Below, piece after piece: positions 8,819 to 16,484 of a stretch of DNA of 64,000 nt. The notes under the pieces were generated by a model that was not told where the DNA came from, made no database searches, and was given only the letters and a program-made list of their open reading frames with translations. Position numbers and translations under genes: made by a program. Where the stretch lies: the NCBI GenBank assembly GCA_017643385.1, contig JAEPNN010000007.1:124001-188000 (forward strand), in the 5' to 3' direction. How positions within the stretch are numbered: the first letter of the stretch is position 1; every line of letters begins with the position of its first letter. This stretch comes from Dinoroseobacter sp. GTDB taxonomy: Bacteria > Pseudomonadota > Alphaproteobacteria > Rhodobacterales > Rhodobacteraceae.

Positions 8819-9841
8819 CTACTGCGTGGGGCGAAGCGTCCCGCGCTCGACGATCTCACAGGCAAAAAGCCGTGCTTCGGGATGGCGCTCTGGATCATCC
8901 AGGGCGGCCACAATGAGCTCGATTGAACTTGAGATTATCTGGGAGATTGGCTGTCGTATCGTGGTCAGGTTGATGTTTTCCCAACGGGCCATCTCCATAT
9001 CGTTCAGACCGATTACCCCGATATCCTCTGGAACACGCAGGTTCGCCGATTCGATTGCGCTCAATGCGCCGATGGACAGTACGTCGTCCCCGCAAAAATA
9101 GGCGTCTGCCCGGTCCTGCTTCAGCAGACGCTGCATTTCCGTTCTGCCAGCTGCGAAGGAATACGCGGTGGCATAGCTTTCGCTCACCTCGATACCGTCT
9201 GACGCGTTGGCAACCTCAAGAAAACCAGTGCGACGGTCGATTGTTGATGTTGCTTCGCGTGGTCCGCCCATGAAGGCAATCCTACGATAGCCACGCGCAA
9301 TCAGCGAACGGGCTGCCATACGACCGCATTCTACGTTGTCGATTCCAACGACGTGAACATAGGGCGCATTTGCAAAGCGACCGAAAGAGTGGACGACAGG
9401 GATGCGCGCATCCCGAAAAGCCTTTGAAAACTCTGGCGAAAGTGTCGACGAGGCCACGATTGCACCGTCCACGGAATATTGTCGCAACATCCGCAATGAA
9501 TTGCCCGGATCCGTTTCATCGGACAGGTTTACGAGCAGTGGACGCAGACCACGATCCTGCAGGCTTCTGGTGAACAGATCGAATACTTCCAGAAAGAGCG
9601 GATTATGAAAGTTATTTGAAATCAGACCGATAAGCTTCGTTCGTCCGGTGGTGAGCGAAGAGGCAAGCGCGTTGGGGCTGTAGCCAAGCTCATTTGCGGC
9701 CTTCTCAACTTTCTTGCGCGTTTTCAGTGATACCGATGCGCCTTCCGTGAACGTCCGCGATACCGCCGAACGCGAAACGCCTGCTTTCGCTGCAACCTCT
9801 TTCAGTGTGACCGGCACGCGGACTTCCTCGTGTTTGTTCAA
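8819..9841 (-). CDS. LacI family transcriptional regulator of the inositol locus
   Basis: A 340-residue LacI/GalR regulator. The N-terminal helix-turn-helix VTLKEVAAKAGVSRSAVSRT starts near residue 11, followed by the hinge helix and a periplasmic-binding-protein-like effector domain (LIGLISNNFHNPLF onward). It is transcribed away from the transporter genes, and the shared intergenic region contains the palindrome at 9880-9893. A second copy of the palindrome lies at 5597-5612. It therefore probably represses its own gene, the transporter and both inositol operons until an inositol-derived effector is bound. The effector is inferred from context. Confidence 0.92.
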   Translation of the reverse strand: MNKHEEVRVPVTLKEVAAKAGVSRSAVSRTFTEGASVSLKTRKKVEKAANELGYSPNALASSLTTGRTKLIGLISNNFHNPLFLEVFDLFTRSLQDRGLRPLLVNLSDETDPGNSLRMLRQYSVDGAIVASSTLSPEFSKAFRDARIPVVHSFGRFANAPYVHVVGIDNVECGRMAARSLIARGYRRIAFMGGPREATSTIDRRTGFLEVANASDGIEVSESYATAYSFAAGRTEMQRLLKQDRADAYFCGDDVLSIGALSAIESANLRVPEDIGVIGLNDMEMARWENINLTTIRQPISQIISSSIELIVAALDDPERHPEARLFACEIVERGTLRPTQ

Positions 9842-9879
9842 CGCATATGTGAATGGCGCTGAAAAGTGAATTCAATTTT

Positions 9880-9893
9880 TGCAACCGGTTGCA
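9880..9893. promoter_or_regulatory. LacI-type operator palindrome, site 2
   Basis: A perfect 14-base palindrome, TGCAACCGGTTGCA, extended on the left by a T as at site 1 but with T instead of A on the right. It lies between the divergently transcribed LacI regulator (start 9841) and the binding-protein gene (start 9975). The match to the site at 5597-5612 and the position support autoregulation and control of the transporter. Confidence 0.8.
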
Positions 9894-9974
9894 TTTCAAT
9901 TTTCCCTGTGCTTTGCTTCGGGAGCGGACGAGATAGACCTTCGTCCGCAAAGAATGTGAGTCTGGGAGGACCTT

Positions 9975-10925
9975 ATGAAGAAAGTAATGAAGTCGCTCGC
10001 GCTTGGCGCGGCGCTGCTCACTGCACCGTTTGCTGCGAATGCGGGCGGTCATGGTGATGACCTCAGCTACGTGCTGGTCAGCCACGCTCCGGACAGCGAT
10101 AGCTGGTGGAATACCATCAAGAACGGTATCGCGCTTGCAGGCGATCAGATGGGCGTATCGGTTGAGTACCGCAACCCACCTACTGGTGACCTTGCTGACA
10201 TGGCCCGCATTATCGAGCAGGCCGCTGCCTCTGGCCCGAACGGGATCATCACGACATTGTCGGACTATGATGTTCTGAAGGGCCCGATCATGGATGCAGT
10301 TGCCTCTGGCATCGACGTGATCATCATGAACTCCGGTACACCTGAACAGGCCCGTGAAGTTGGCGCGCTGATGTATGTCGGTCAGCCTGAGTATGATGCA
10401 GGTTACGCAGCTGGTCTTCGTGCGTCCGGTGACGGCGTTGGGTCGTTCCTCTGCGTGAACCACTACATCTCCTCGCCATCCTCGACCGAGCGTTGCCAAG
10501 GCTTCGCAGACGGTCTGGGCGTCGAGCTGGGCAACCAGATGATCGATTCCGGTCAAGACCCTGCAGAGATCAAGAACCGTGTTCTGGCTTACCTGTCAGC
10601 GAACCCAGATACTGACGCTGTTCTGACCCTCGGCCCAACCTCGGCAGATCCAACTCTGCTGGCGCTGGACGAAAACGGTATGGCCGGTGACATCTACTTT
10701 GGCACCTTCGACCTCGGCGCCGAGATCGTGAAAGGCATCAAGGCGGGCGTTATCAGCTGGGGCATCGACCAGCAGCCCTTCCTGCAGGCGTACCTGCCTG
10801 TTGTGGTGCTGGCAAACTACCACCGCTACGGCGTTCTGCCGGGCAACAACATCAACTCTGGCCCAGGTTTCGTAACCGCATCCGGGCTTGAGAAGGTTGA
10901 AGCCTTCGCGGGTGAGTTCCGCTAA
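9975..10925 (+). CDS. sugar/inositol ABC transporter substrate-binding protein
   Basis: A 316-residue periplasmic binding protein of the sugar-binding family 1/4 type. Residues 1-23 form a signal peptide with a charged start (MKKVMK), a hydrophobic core and an ANA-G cleavage region. The mature part begins with a YVLVSHAPDSDSWWNTI segment, typical of the ribose/fructose/inositol group. GGGAGGA precedes the ATG. It is the first gene of an ABC operon, immediately downstream of the LacI operator, so the likely ligand is an inositol. The ligand is inferred from context only. Confidence 0.9.
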   Translation: MKKVMKSLALGAALLTAPFAANAGGHGDDLSYVLVSHAPDSDSWWNTIKNGIALAGDQMGVSVEYRNPPTGDLADMARIIEQAAASGPNGIITTLSDYDVLKGPIMDAVASGIDVIIMNSGTPEQAREVGALMYVGQPEYDAGYAAGLRASGDGVGSFLCVNHYISSPSSTERCQGFADGLGVELGNQMIDSGQDPAEIKNRVLAYLSANPDTDAVLTLGPTSADPTLLALDENGMAGDIYFGTFDLGAEIVKGIKAGVISWGIDQQPFLQAYLPVVVLANYHRYGVLPGNNINSGPGFVTASGLEKVEAFAGEFR

Positions 10926-10933
10926 TAGAAATC

Positions 10934-10966
10934 GAGGGCGGCGTTTGCGAGGCAGGCGCCGCCCTC
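10934..10966 (+). terminator. stem-loop between binding protein and permease genes
   Basis: A 10-base perfect stem, GAGGGCGGCG (10934-10943) with CGCCGCCCTC (10957-10966), and a 13-base loop. No T-run follows, so it is more likely an mRNA-stabilising or partially terminating hairpin than a full terminator. Such elements commonly keep binding-protein mRNA more abundant than that of the downstream permease. Confidence 0.65.
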
Positions 10967-11005
10967 ATTCCATCTAAATGACTGCCGAAGGGGAGCACGC
11001 TGGTC

Positions 11006-12124
11006 ATGTCCGACACCTCATCCAATTCAACAGACGAGCGGATAAAGGAGATATCCTCCTTCCGGCAGGCGCTGATCCGACCAGAACTTGGCGGCATCGT
11101 CGGAACGATCGCCGTCTTTGCGTTCTTTCTGTTGTTTGCCTTTGACAGTGGCATGTTCAACAGCCAAGGCGTGATGAACTGGTCTATCGTTTCGGCACAA
11201 TTTATGATCATCGCAGTGGGCGCTTGCCTGCTTATGATCGCAGGCGAGTTCGACCTGAGCGTTGGATCCATGATCGGCTTTGCTGGCATGATAATCGCCA
11301 TTCTTGGGGTCACTTTGGGGTATCCTATGTGGCTCGCTATTATCATCACCTTCGCTTTGTGCGTCGCGATCGGGGCTCTGAATGGTTTCATCGTAATCCG
11401 TACCGGTTTACCCAGCTTTATTGTGACGCTTGCCTTTCTTTTCATCCTGCGCGGTTTCACAATCTTCCTGCCTCAGACAATTGAGCGCAAAACGATCATT
11501 GGCGGTATTCGTGAAGCCGCAGAAGGTGATCCGTTGGCCTCGGTTTTTGGGGGGAAGATCTTTGGGAATGTTTTTAACTGGATGGGCGACGCGGGCATCA
11601 TCGCAACATTCCAGCGTGGCACGCGGGCAGGGGACCCAGTGGTTGACGGCATTCCTATGCTGATTGTCTGGGCAATCCTCCTGGTGATCTTCGGCCATGT
11701 TCTTCTAACCAAGACCAAATTTGGCAACTGGATCTTCGCATCGGGTGGCGATCCGGAAGCGGCGCGCAACTCTGGCGTTCCGGTGAACAAAGTTAAAATG
11801 CTGATGTTTATGTTCACCGCATTCTGCGCCTGCGTCTTTGCAACATGTCAGGTTATGGAGTTCGGATCAGCCGGTGCCGATCGGGGTCTTTTGAAAGAGT
11901 TCGAAGCGATCATCGCCGTGGTTATCGGGGGCGCATTGCTGACAGGCGGATACGGTTCAGTTCTGGGGGCCGCCCTTGGCGCATTGATCTTTGGGGTCGT
12001 GCAGCAGGGCCTTTTCTTTGCGGGCGTCGAAAGCTCACTCTTCCGGGTTTTCTTGGGGGTGATCCTCCTCGCGGCCGTGATCCTAAATACCTACATTCGT
12101 CGCATGATCACGGGGGAGCGTTGA
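11006..12124 (+). CDS. sugar/inositol ABC transporter permease
   Basis: A 372-residue inner membrane permease of the RbsC/FrcC/XylH family (BPD_transp_2). Several hydrophobic segments are visible, and the family-specific stretch AGEFDLSVGSMIGFAGM lies near residue 79. The segments GLPSFIVTLAFLFILRG and GGALLTGGYGSVLGAALGAL are also characteristic. A hydrophilic insertion with IGGIREAAEGDPLASVFG resembles FrcC-type permeases. It follows the binding-protein gene after an 80-base gap containing a stem-loop and ends one base before the ATPase gene. Confidence 0.92.
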   Translation: MSDTSSNSTDERIKEISSFRQALIRPELGGIVGTIAVFAFFLLFAFDSGMFNSQGVMNWSIVSAQFMIIAVGACLLMIAGEFDLSVGSMIGFAGMIIAILGVTLGYPMWLAIIITFALCVAIGALNGFIVIRTGLPSFIVTLAFLFILRGFTIFLPQTIERKTIIGGIREAAEGDPLASVFGGKIFGNVFNWMGDAGIIATFQRGTRAGDPVVDGIPMLIVWAILLVIFGHVLLTKTKFGNWIFASGGDPEAARNSGVPVNKVKMLMFMFTAFCACVFATCQVMEFGSAGADRGLLKEFEAIIAVVIGGALLTGGYGSVLGAALGALIFGVVQQGLFFAGVESSLFRVFLGVILLAAVILNTYIRRMITGER

Positions 12125-12125
12125 T

Positions 12126-12920
12126 ATGAACACCCGATCCACACACGCGCCCATCATCCAGATGCAGAACATCGAAAAGCATTTTGGTGCAGTCATCGCT
12201 TTGGCAGGCGTTTCGATCGACGTCTATCCCGGTGAATGCCATTGTCTTCTCGGGGACAACGGTGCGGGCAAATCGACCTTCATCAAAACGATGTCCGGCG
12301 TTCACACTCCAACAAAAGGGGAAATCATCTTTGATGGTCAGCCAATGAACTTCAACGATCCCCGTGATGCCATGGAGGCAGGGATCGCGACCGTTCACCA
12401 GCACCTCGCGATGATACCCCTGATGTCAGTCAGCCGGAACTTCTTTATGGGCAACGAACCCGTGAAAAAGATCGCGGGCCTGTCATTCTTCGACAAGGAC
12501 TTGGCCGACAGGGTCACCATGGAAGAGATGCGCAAGATGGGCATCAACCTTCGCGGTCCCGATCAGGCAGTTGGGACATTGTCGGGTGGTGAACGCCAGA
12601 CGGTTGCTATCAGTCGCGCAGTGTACTTTGGTGCGAAAGTTTTGATCCTTGATGAGCCGACATCCGCTCTGGGTGTCCGTCAAACCTCCAACGTGCTGGC
12701 TACGATTGACAAGGTGCGCAAACAGGGTGTCGCAGTTGTCTTCATCACCCACAATGTCCGGCATGCTTTGGCCGTGGGCGACCGCTTTACTGTTCTAAAC
12801 CGAGGGCAGACGCTGGGAACCGCGCAGCGCGGGCAGATCACGCCGGAAGAGCTACAAGACATGATGGCGGGGGGGCAGGAACTGGCCACGCTTGAAGGTT
12901 CGCTCGGCGGAACGGTTTGA
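12126..12920 (+). CDS. sugar/inositol ABC transporter ATP-binding protein (single ABC domain)
   Basis: A 264-residue ATPase. It shows Walker A (GDNGAGKSTFIKTMSG), signature (LSGGERQTVAISRA), Walker B (VLILDEPTSALG) and H-loop (VFITHNV). Most transporters of the ribose type use a duplicated ATPase of about 500 residues; this one has a single domain, as in the FrcA subunit of the FrcBCA system, so a homodimer is expected. It energises import by the adjacent permease and binding protein. The start ATG is one base after the permease stop. Confidence 0.92.
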   Translation: MNTRSTHAPIIQMQNIEKHFGAVIALAGVSIDVYPGECHCLLGDNGAGKSTFIKTMSGVHTPTKGEIIFDGQPMNFNDPRDAMEAGIATVHQHLAMIPLMSVSRNFFMGNEPVKKIAGLSFFDKDLADRVTMEEMRKMGINLRGPDQAVGTLSGGERQTVAISRAVYFGAKVLILDEPTSALGVRQTSNVLATIDKVRKQGVAVVFITHNVRHALAVGDRFTVLNRGQTLGTAQRGQITPEELQDMMAGGQELATLEGSLGGTV

Positions 12921-12936
12921 TCCAAGGGGTGGCGCG

Positions 12937-13149
12937 ATGAGCCGGCGGCCAAATCCGGCGCTTGACTTGCGCCACCCTTTCTTTCGCCCTGTTTGGCGAC
13001 GGGTCGTGCTTGTCAGTGCTCTTGTGTTTTGGACGGTCATAGAAATCACGCAAGGCAACCCATTCTGGGCCGTGCTGGTTGGAGGTATATGCGCCTATGC
13101 GAGCTACGTTTTCTTCCTTGCTTTCGACCTCGACGATGATGGGTCCTGA
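12937..13149 (+). CDS. small two-helix membrane protein of unknown function
   Basis: A 70-residue protein. The start is placed at the ATG at 12937, preceded by AAGGGGTGG. An arginine-rich N-terminus (about residues 1-22) is followed by two adjacent hydrophobic segments, about residues 23-37 and 43-62, and an acidic tail (DLDDDGS). This suggests a small inner membrane protein with two helices. It lies 16 bases after the ATPase gene and 27 bases before iolB, inside the apparent transporter-iolB transcript. I do not recognise a named family. It may be an accessory of the transporter, but that is only a guess from position. Confidence 0.65.
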   Translation: MSRRPNPALDLRHPFFRPVWRRVVLVSALVFWTVIEITQGNPFWAVLVGGICAYASYVFFLAFDLDDDGS

Positions 13150-13176
13150 TCGAAAGCCAGCTTATGAGTTTTGAGA

Positions 13177-13986
13177 ATGACTGATCTTCTGCGCAGGCCA
13201 ACCGCGCTATATGGCAAGGTGCATGACATTACGCCTGAAACGGCGAACTGGGGCTATGTGGGCTTCGGTCTCTATCATCTGAAACCGGGCGAACGTTTCG
13301 AAGAAAACACCGGAAATCGCGAAGTTATCCTTGTGCTCGTTGAAGGCAAAGCCCGCATCAGAGCGGGCGGTGTCGATCTTGGAGAACTGGGCGACCGGAT
13401 CTCGGTTTTTGAAAAAACAGCGCCGCACTGTGCGTATGTGCCTGCTGACACCGACTGGTCTGGTGAGGCAACCACGGACTGCGTCTTGGCCGTTTGCACA
13501 GCCCCAGCGCTGGGTGATTATCCCGTGCAGAGGCTCGGCCCGGATGGGATTGAGTTGACCCAACGTGGCAAAGGCCAGAACACGCGGTTCATCAACAATA
13601 TTGCGATGGAAGGGCGCGACGTAGCGGGCAGCTTGCTTGTAACCGAGGTCTTCACCCCAGCAGGCAACTGGTCGTCCTATCCCAGCCATCGGCACGACGA
13701 GGACGACTATCCCAACATGACCTACCTCGAAGAGACATATTATCATCGCCTGAACCCGTCGCAGGGCTTTGGTGTGCAGCGTGTCTATACCGAAGACGGG
13801 TCGCTGGATGAGACCATGGCGGTCAAAGACGGTGATGTAGTGCTTGTGCCCAAAGGGCATCATCCCTGCGCGGCGCCGTATGGCTACGAGATGTATTATC
13901 TGAATGTCATGGCTGGCCCGCTTAGAAAGTGGCGCTTTAAAAATGATCCCGACCACGATTGGATTGCACAGCGGGACGCCGACTAG
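13177..13986 (+). CDS. iolB: 5-deoxy-glucuronate isomerase
   Basis: A 269-residue canonical IolB that converts 5-deoxy-glucuronate to 2-deoxy-5-keto-gluconate. The diagnostic stretches are all present: NIAMEGRDVAGSLLVTEVFT, SYPSHRHDEDDYPNMTYLEE, TYYHRLNPSQGFGVQRVYT and GHHPCAAPYGYEMYYLNVMA. These contain the expected metal-binding His and Glu residues of the cupin. The start ATG at 13177 is preferred over a TTG two codons upstream. The ribosome binding site is weak in either case, so coupling with the upstream small gene is possible. Its last 50 bases overlap the end of the convergent LacI regulator gene. A divergent paralog is encoded at 1805-2647. Confidence 0.93.
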   Translation: MTDLLRRPTALYGKVHDITPETANWGYVGFGLYHLKPGERFEENTGNREVILVLVEGKARIRAGGVDLGELGDRISVFEKTAPHCAYVPADTDWSGEATTDCVLAVCTAPALGDYPVQRLGPDGIELTQRGKGQNTRFINNIAMEGRDVAGSLLVTEVFTPAGNWSSYPSHRHDEDDYPNMTYLEETYYHRLNPSQGFGVQRVYTEDGSLDETMAVKDGDVVLVPKGHHPCAAPYGYEMYYLNVMAGPLRKWRFKNDPDHDWIAQRDAD

Positions 13987-15007
13987 CTGATACCGGAATA
14001 TTGTAGGGCGTTATGATCTGAAGTGCGCTTTGCAATGTGCCTTCGAGTTTTGGCCTCAGACGATGACAGCCTGCGAAGGCCAAGAAAACATTTCTCATGT
14101 CGCTTTCCAGGTCGTGATGTAGCACGTATGTCAGTTTTTTCTGCGACAGAAGTGTGCGGTTCTCTGCGTCGAGATCATGCGCAACGAAGACCAATTTCTT
14201 TGCGGTTTCATTCGGCAGGTGGGCGAGAATTGATGCGTTGCCTCCCCCCATCGAGTAGACACCATCAAGTTTGCCGGGGTTTTGAAGAACCGCTCCAAGG
14301 GTCTCACTTACAGCAAACGCGAGACCACCACTGCCCCCAAATTCAACGATTTTGCTATCGGGTCTTAAATCTTGGAATTCACGCTTGAAAGCGTGGTAAC
14401 GTTCAGCTTCGCCCGTAAAGCTGTCTTGTGAGATATTTGCCAGCACCGTGGCCTTGCCCGGCGGGAGCGCGTTGGCCATCAAGAACGCCGCGGTTTTGCC
14501 TGCAGCAAAGTTATCTATCCCCACATAGCAACTGCGCGATGAACTCGGCAGGTCCGTCGCGATGGTGATGACGGGGATGCCTTTGTTTTCCAACGCATCC
14601 ACGGTCTCGTTAATCTTTGGCACATCGCGGGCTTTCAGACAGATGCCTTGGGTGCCACGCTTTGCAATCCGCTTGAGGTGCGCAATCATCTCGTCATCAG
14701 ACATGGTTTCCTGAAACCAGAACCGTGGTCGAAAGACACCAACCCCGACGGAAGGCAGGACGGCTTCAGCTGCGCGTCTGACCTCGGTGCTAAACCGCGA
14801 AGGCGCTTCTATGACAAAGTCGACAAACAGTCTTTGGCCTTGTGCTGCAAGCTGCGAACGTTGGCGCGAAAGCTCTGATATTGCCGCGTTGACCCGGTCG
14901 CGCGTCGGCGCACTGACATGTGCGCGATTGTTCAGCACGCGGTCCACGGTTGCTGTGCCCAATCCAGATTGACGAGCGATTTCTTTGATCGGAAATAGAT
15001 GTGCCAT
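13937..15007 (-). CDS. LacI family transcriptional regulator, second in the locus
   Basis: A 356-residue LacI-type regulator. The helix-turn-helix lies at residues 6-25 (PIKEIARQSGLGTATVDRVL), followed by NNRAHVS and an effector-binding domain in which CYVGIDNFAAGKTAAFLM is visible. The start ATG at 15007 places the helix-turn-helix at the N-terminus, as usual; the frame is open 15 codons further. The gene is divergent from the PhyH dioxygenase at 15084 and its 3' end overlaps iolB by 50 bases in opposite orientation. It probably controls the dioxygenase gene and possibly iolB. The effector is unknown. Confidence 0.9.
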   Translation of the reverse strand: MAHLFPIKEIARQSGLGTATVDRVLNNRAHVSAPTRDRVNAAISELSRQRSQLAAQGQRLFVDFVIEAPSRFSTEVRRAAEAVLPSVGVGVFRPRFWFQETMSDDEMIAHLKRIAKRGTQGICLKARDVPKINETVDALENKGIPVITIATDLPSSSRSCYVGIDNFAAGKTAAFLMANALPPGKATVLANISQDSFTGEAERYHAFKREFQDLRPDSKIVEFGGSGGLAFAVSETLGAVLQNPGKLDGVYSMGGGNASILAHLPNETAKKLVFVAHDLDAENRTLLSQKKLTYVLHHDLESDMRNVFLAFAGCHRLRPKLEGTLQSALQIITPYNIPVSASRRPAVQSNRGRDHF

Positions 15008-15027
15008 TGATGGTTTTTTGATGTGTT

Positions 15028-15043
15028 TTGCTCGATCAGGCAA
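15028..15043. promoter_or_regulatory. candidate operator between the second LacI regulator and the dioxygenase
   Basis: An imperfect palindrome TTGCTCGATCAGGCAA in the 76-base divergent intergenic region. Six of eight bases match between half-sites and the outer TTGC...GCAA resembles the outer part of the 5597 operator. A second inverted repeat AGCCA-N5-TGGCT follows at 15043-15057. Either could be the site of the LacI protein encoded at 13937-15007. Confidence 0.35.
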
Positions 15044-15083
15044 GCCATACATTGGCTAGGCTCAGACCAAATGGAGGAGCGCA

Positions 15084-16271
15084 ATGTTGAAGTCCAACAC
15101 ACATCCGGCAGGGTACTACGATGCTGACACATGCAGGCTTGAGGAATTTGAAGAGCTCGTCTCGCGCGAGGTCATCGCTGAGGAAATCCCGCACGCAATC
15201 GGCGCACCAAAGCATGTCCCGGTCTATGACGCGTTCCAGCTGAAAAACACATTAAGCGACCCCACAGGTCGGCGGACCATACTGTCCGAATGGGCGCGCA
15301 TCTTGCACAGTGGGGCAGGCTGCTTTGTTCTAAAAGGCGCGTGTCCCGACCTAGAGGCGATCGATGCGGCAACAGATGCCTATGACCAGATCATCGCAGA
15401 AGAAAAAGAAGAGCTAGGAGGCGGCGCAGATCATTTTGCAGCGGCTGGTGCAAATGATCGGATCTGGAACTCCCTTCAGAAGCTGGCTTTGAAAGCCCCG
15501 GAAACCTTTGTACGCTATTTCGCTTGTCCTGCCATTGATACGGCTTGTGAAGCCTGGCTTGGGCCAAACTATCAAATGACGGCCCAGGTTAATCTTGTCC
15601 ATCCGGGTGGCAAGGCGCAACAAGCGCACCGCGATTACCACCTGGGCTTCCAGACTGCTGAGATCAGCGCGACCTATCCGGCCCATGTCCACGACCTGTC
15701 GCCCTTGATGACCTTGCAGGGCGGCATTGCGCATTGTGATATCCCTATTGAGAGCGGTCCGACAAAACTGCTGCCGTTTTCGCAGCTTTACCGACCCGGC
15801 TATGCAGCATGGCGGCGGGATGATTTCCGCGCCTATTTCGAAAAGCATCATGTTCAACTCCCATTGGAGAAAGGGGATGCAATGTTCTTTTCGCCAGCGC
15901 TGTTTCATGCAGCCGGTGAGAACACAAGCGCGGACATCCACCGAATGGTAAACTTGCTGCAGGTGTCGTCAGCCTTTGGGCGGGCAATGGAGACCATTGA
16001 TCGAGACGCCATGTGTCTTGCACTTTATCCGGCGCTTGCAGATGCGTGGGCGTCAGATAGGCTTTCAATTGGCCAGCGTCAGGCAGTTCTATCTTCCATA
16101 GCTGAGGGATATTCCTTCCCGACCAATCTTGATCGTGACCCGCCCGTTGGAGGTTTGGCACCGGAGACGCAGAAAGCGCTGCTGCACCGATGCCTGGACG
16201 ACAACGCCTCTATTGATGCCTTTCGACAGGCACTTGCCGCGCAGGCTGACCGGAGATCCGCGTCGTCCTAG
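15084..16271 (+). CDS. PhyH-type 2-oxoglutarate/Fe(II) dioxygenase
   Basis: A 395-residue phytanoyl-CoA dioxygenase family protein. The iron-binding facial triad can be seen as HRD in QQAHRDYHLGF (about residues 180-190) and the distal histidine in FFSPALFHAAGENT, with an arginine 13 residues later (HRMVNLL) suited to bind 2-oxoglutarate. The family hydroxylates or demethylates small molecules in the cytoplasm. GGAGGAGCG precedes the ATG. It is divergent from the second LacI regulator and adjacent to the inositol genes, so it may act on an inositol derivative such as a methyl ether. That substrate is a hypothesis. Confidence 0.8.
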   Translation: MLKSNTHPAGYYDADTCRLEEFEELVSREVIAEEIPHAIGAPKHVPVYDAFQLKNTLSDPTGRRTILSEWARILHSGAGCFVLKGACPDLEAIDAATDAYDQIIAEEKEELGGGADHFAAAGANDRIWNSLQKLALKAPETFVRYFACPAIDTACEAWLGPNYQMTAQVNLVHPGGKAQQAHRDYHLGFQTAEISATYPAHVHDLSPLMTLQGGIAHCDIPIESGPTKLLPFSQLYRPGYAAWRRDDFRAYFEKHHVQLPLEKGDAMFFSPALFHAAGENTSADIHRMVNLLQVSSAFGRAMETIDRDAMCLALYPALADAWASDRLSIGQRQAVLSSIAEGYSFPTNLDRDPPVGGLAPETQKALLHRCLDDNASIDAFRQALAAQADRRSASS

Positions 16272-16274
16272 CGA

Positions 16275-16484
16275 TCATATAGACAGGTTTGTGGCGCGCA
16301 TCTCTCGCCCGTCAAAGAAAAGGCAACAGTTGGAAAAGCTGTACCGATGGTCCTGTTTGACGTCCCAGTATGTGCCGTCACCGGGAACCCAAGCCCCTCC
16401 TATTAATCGAGGGTCTTGAATGGTTTTAAACGCGTGGACCGGAGCAGTAGAAACGCCGTGACCGCGATTGGGATCAGATTCCAA
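16275..16484 (-). other. unexplained open frame downstream of and overlapping the MFS gene end
   Basis: After the MFS stop at 16403 the minus strand remains open in another frame to 16275. The frame reads GGAWVPGDGTYWDVKQDHRY and then SFSNCCLFFDGREM, which looks protein-like but has no start with a ribosome binding site of its own. The segment after the MFS stop is only about 42 codons. It may be a frameshifted tail, a gene remnant, or chance. I do not recognise a family. The 131-base gap between the dioxygenase and MFS genes holds nothing else I can identify. Confidence 0.2.

Noticed and set aside
9705-10556. Minus-strand open frame of 283 codons spanning the LacI promoter and the binding-protein gene
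   Set aside because: It crosses an operator and overlaps two strongly supported genes; no domain is recognised.
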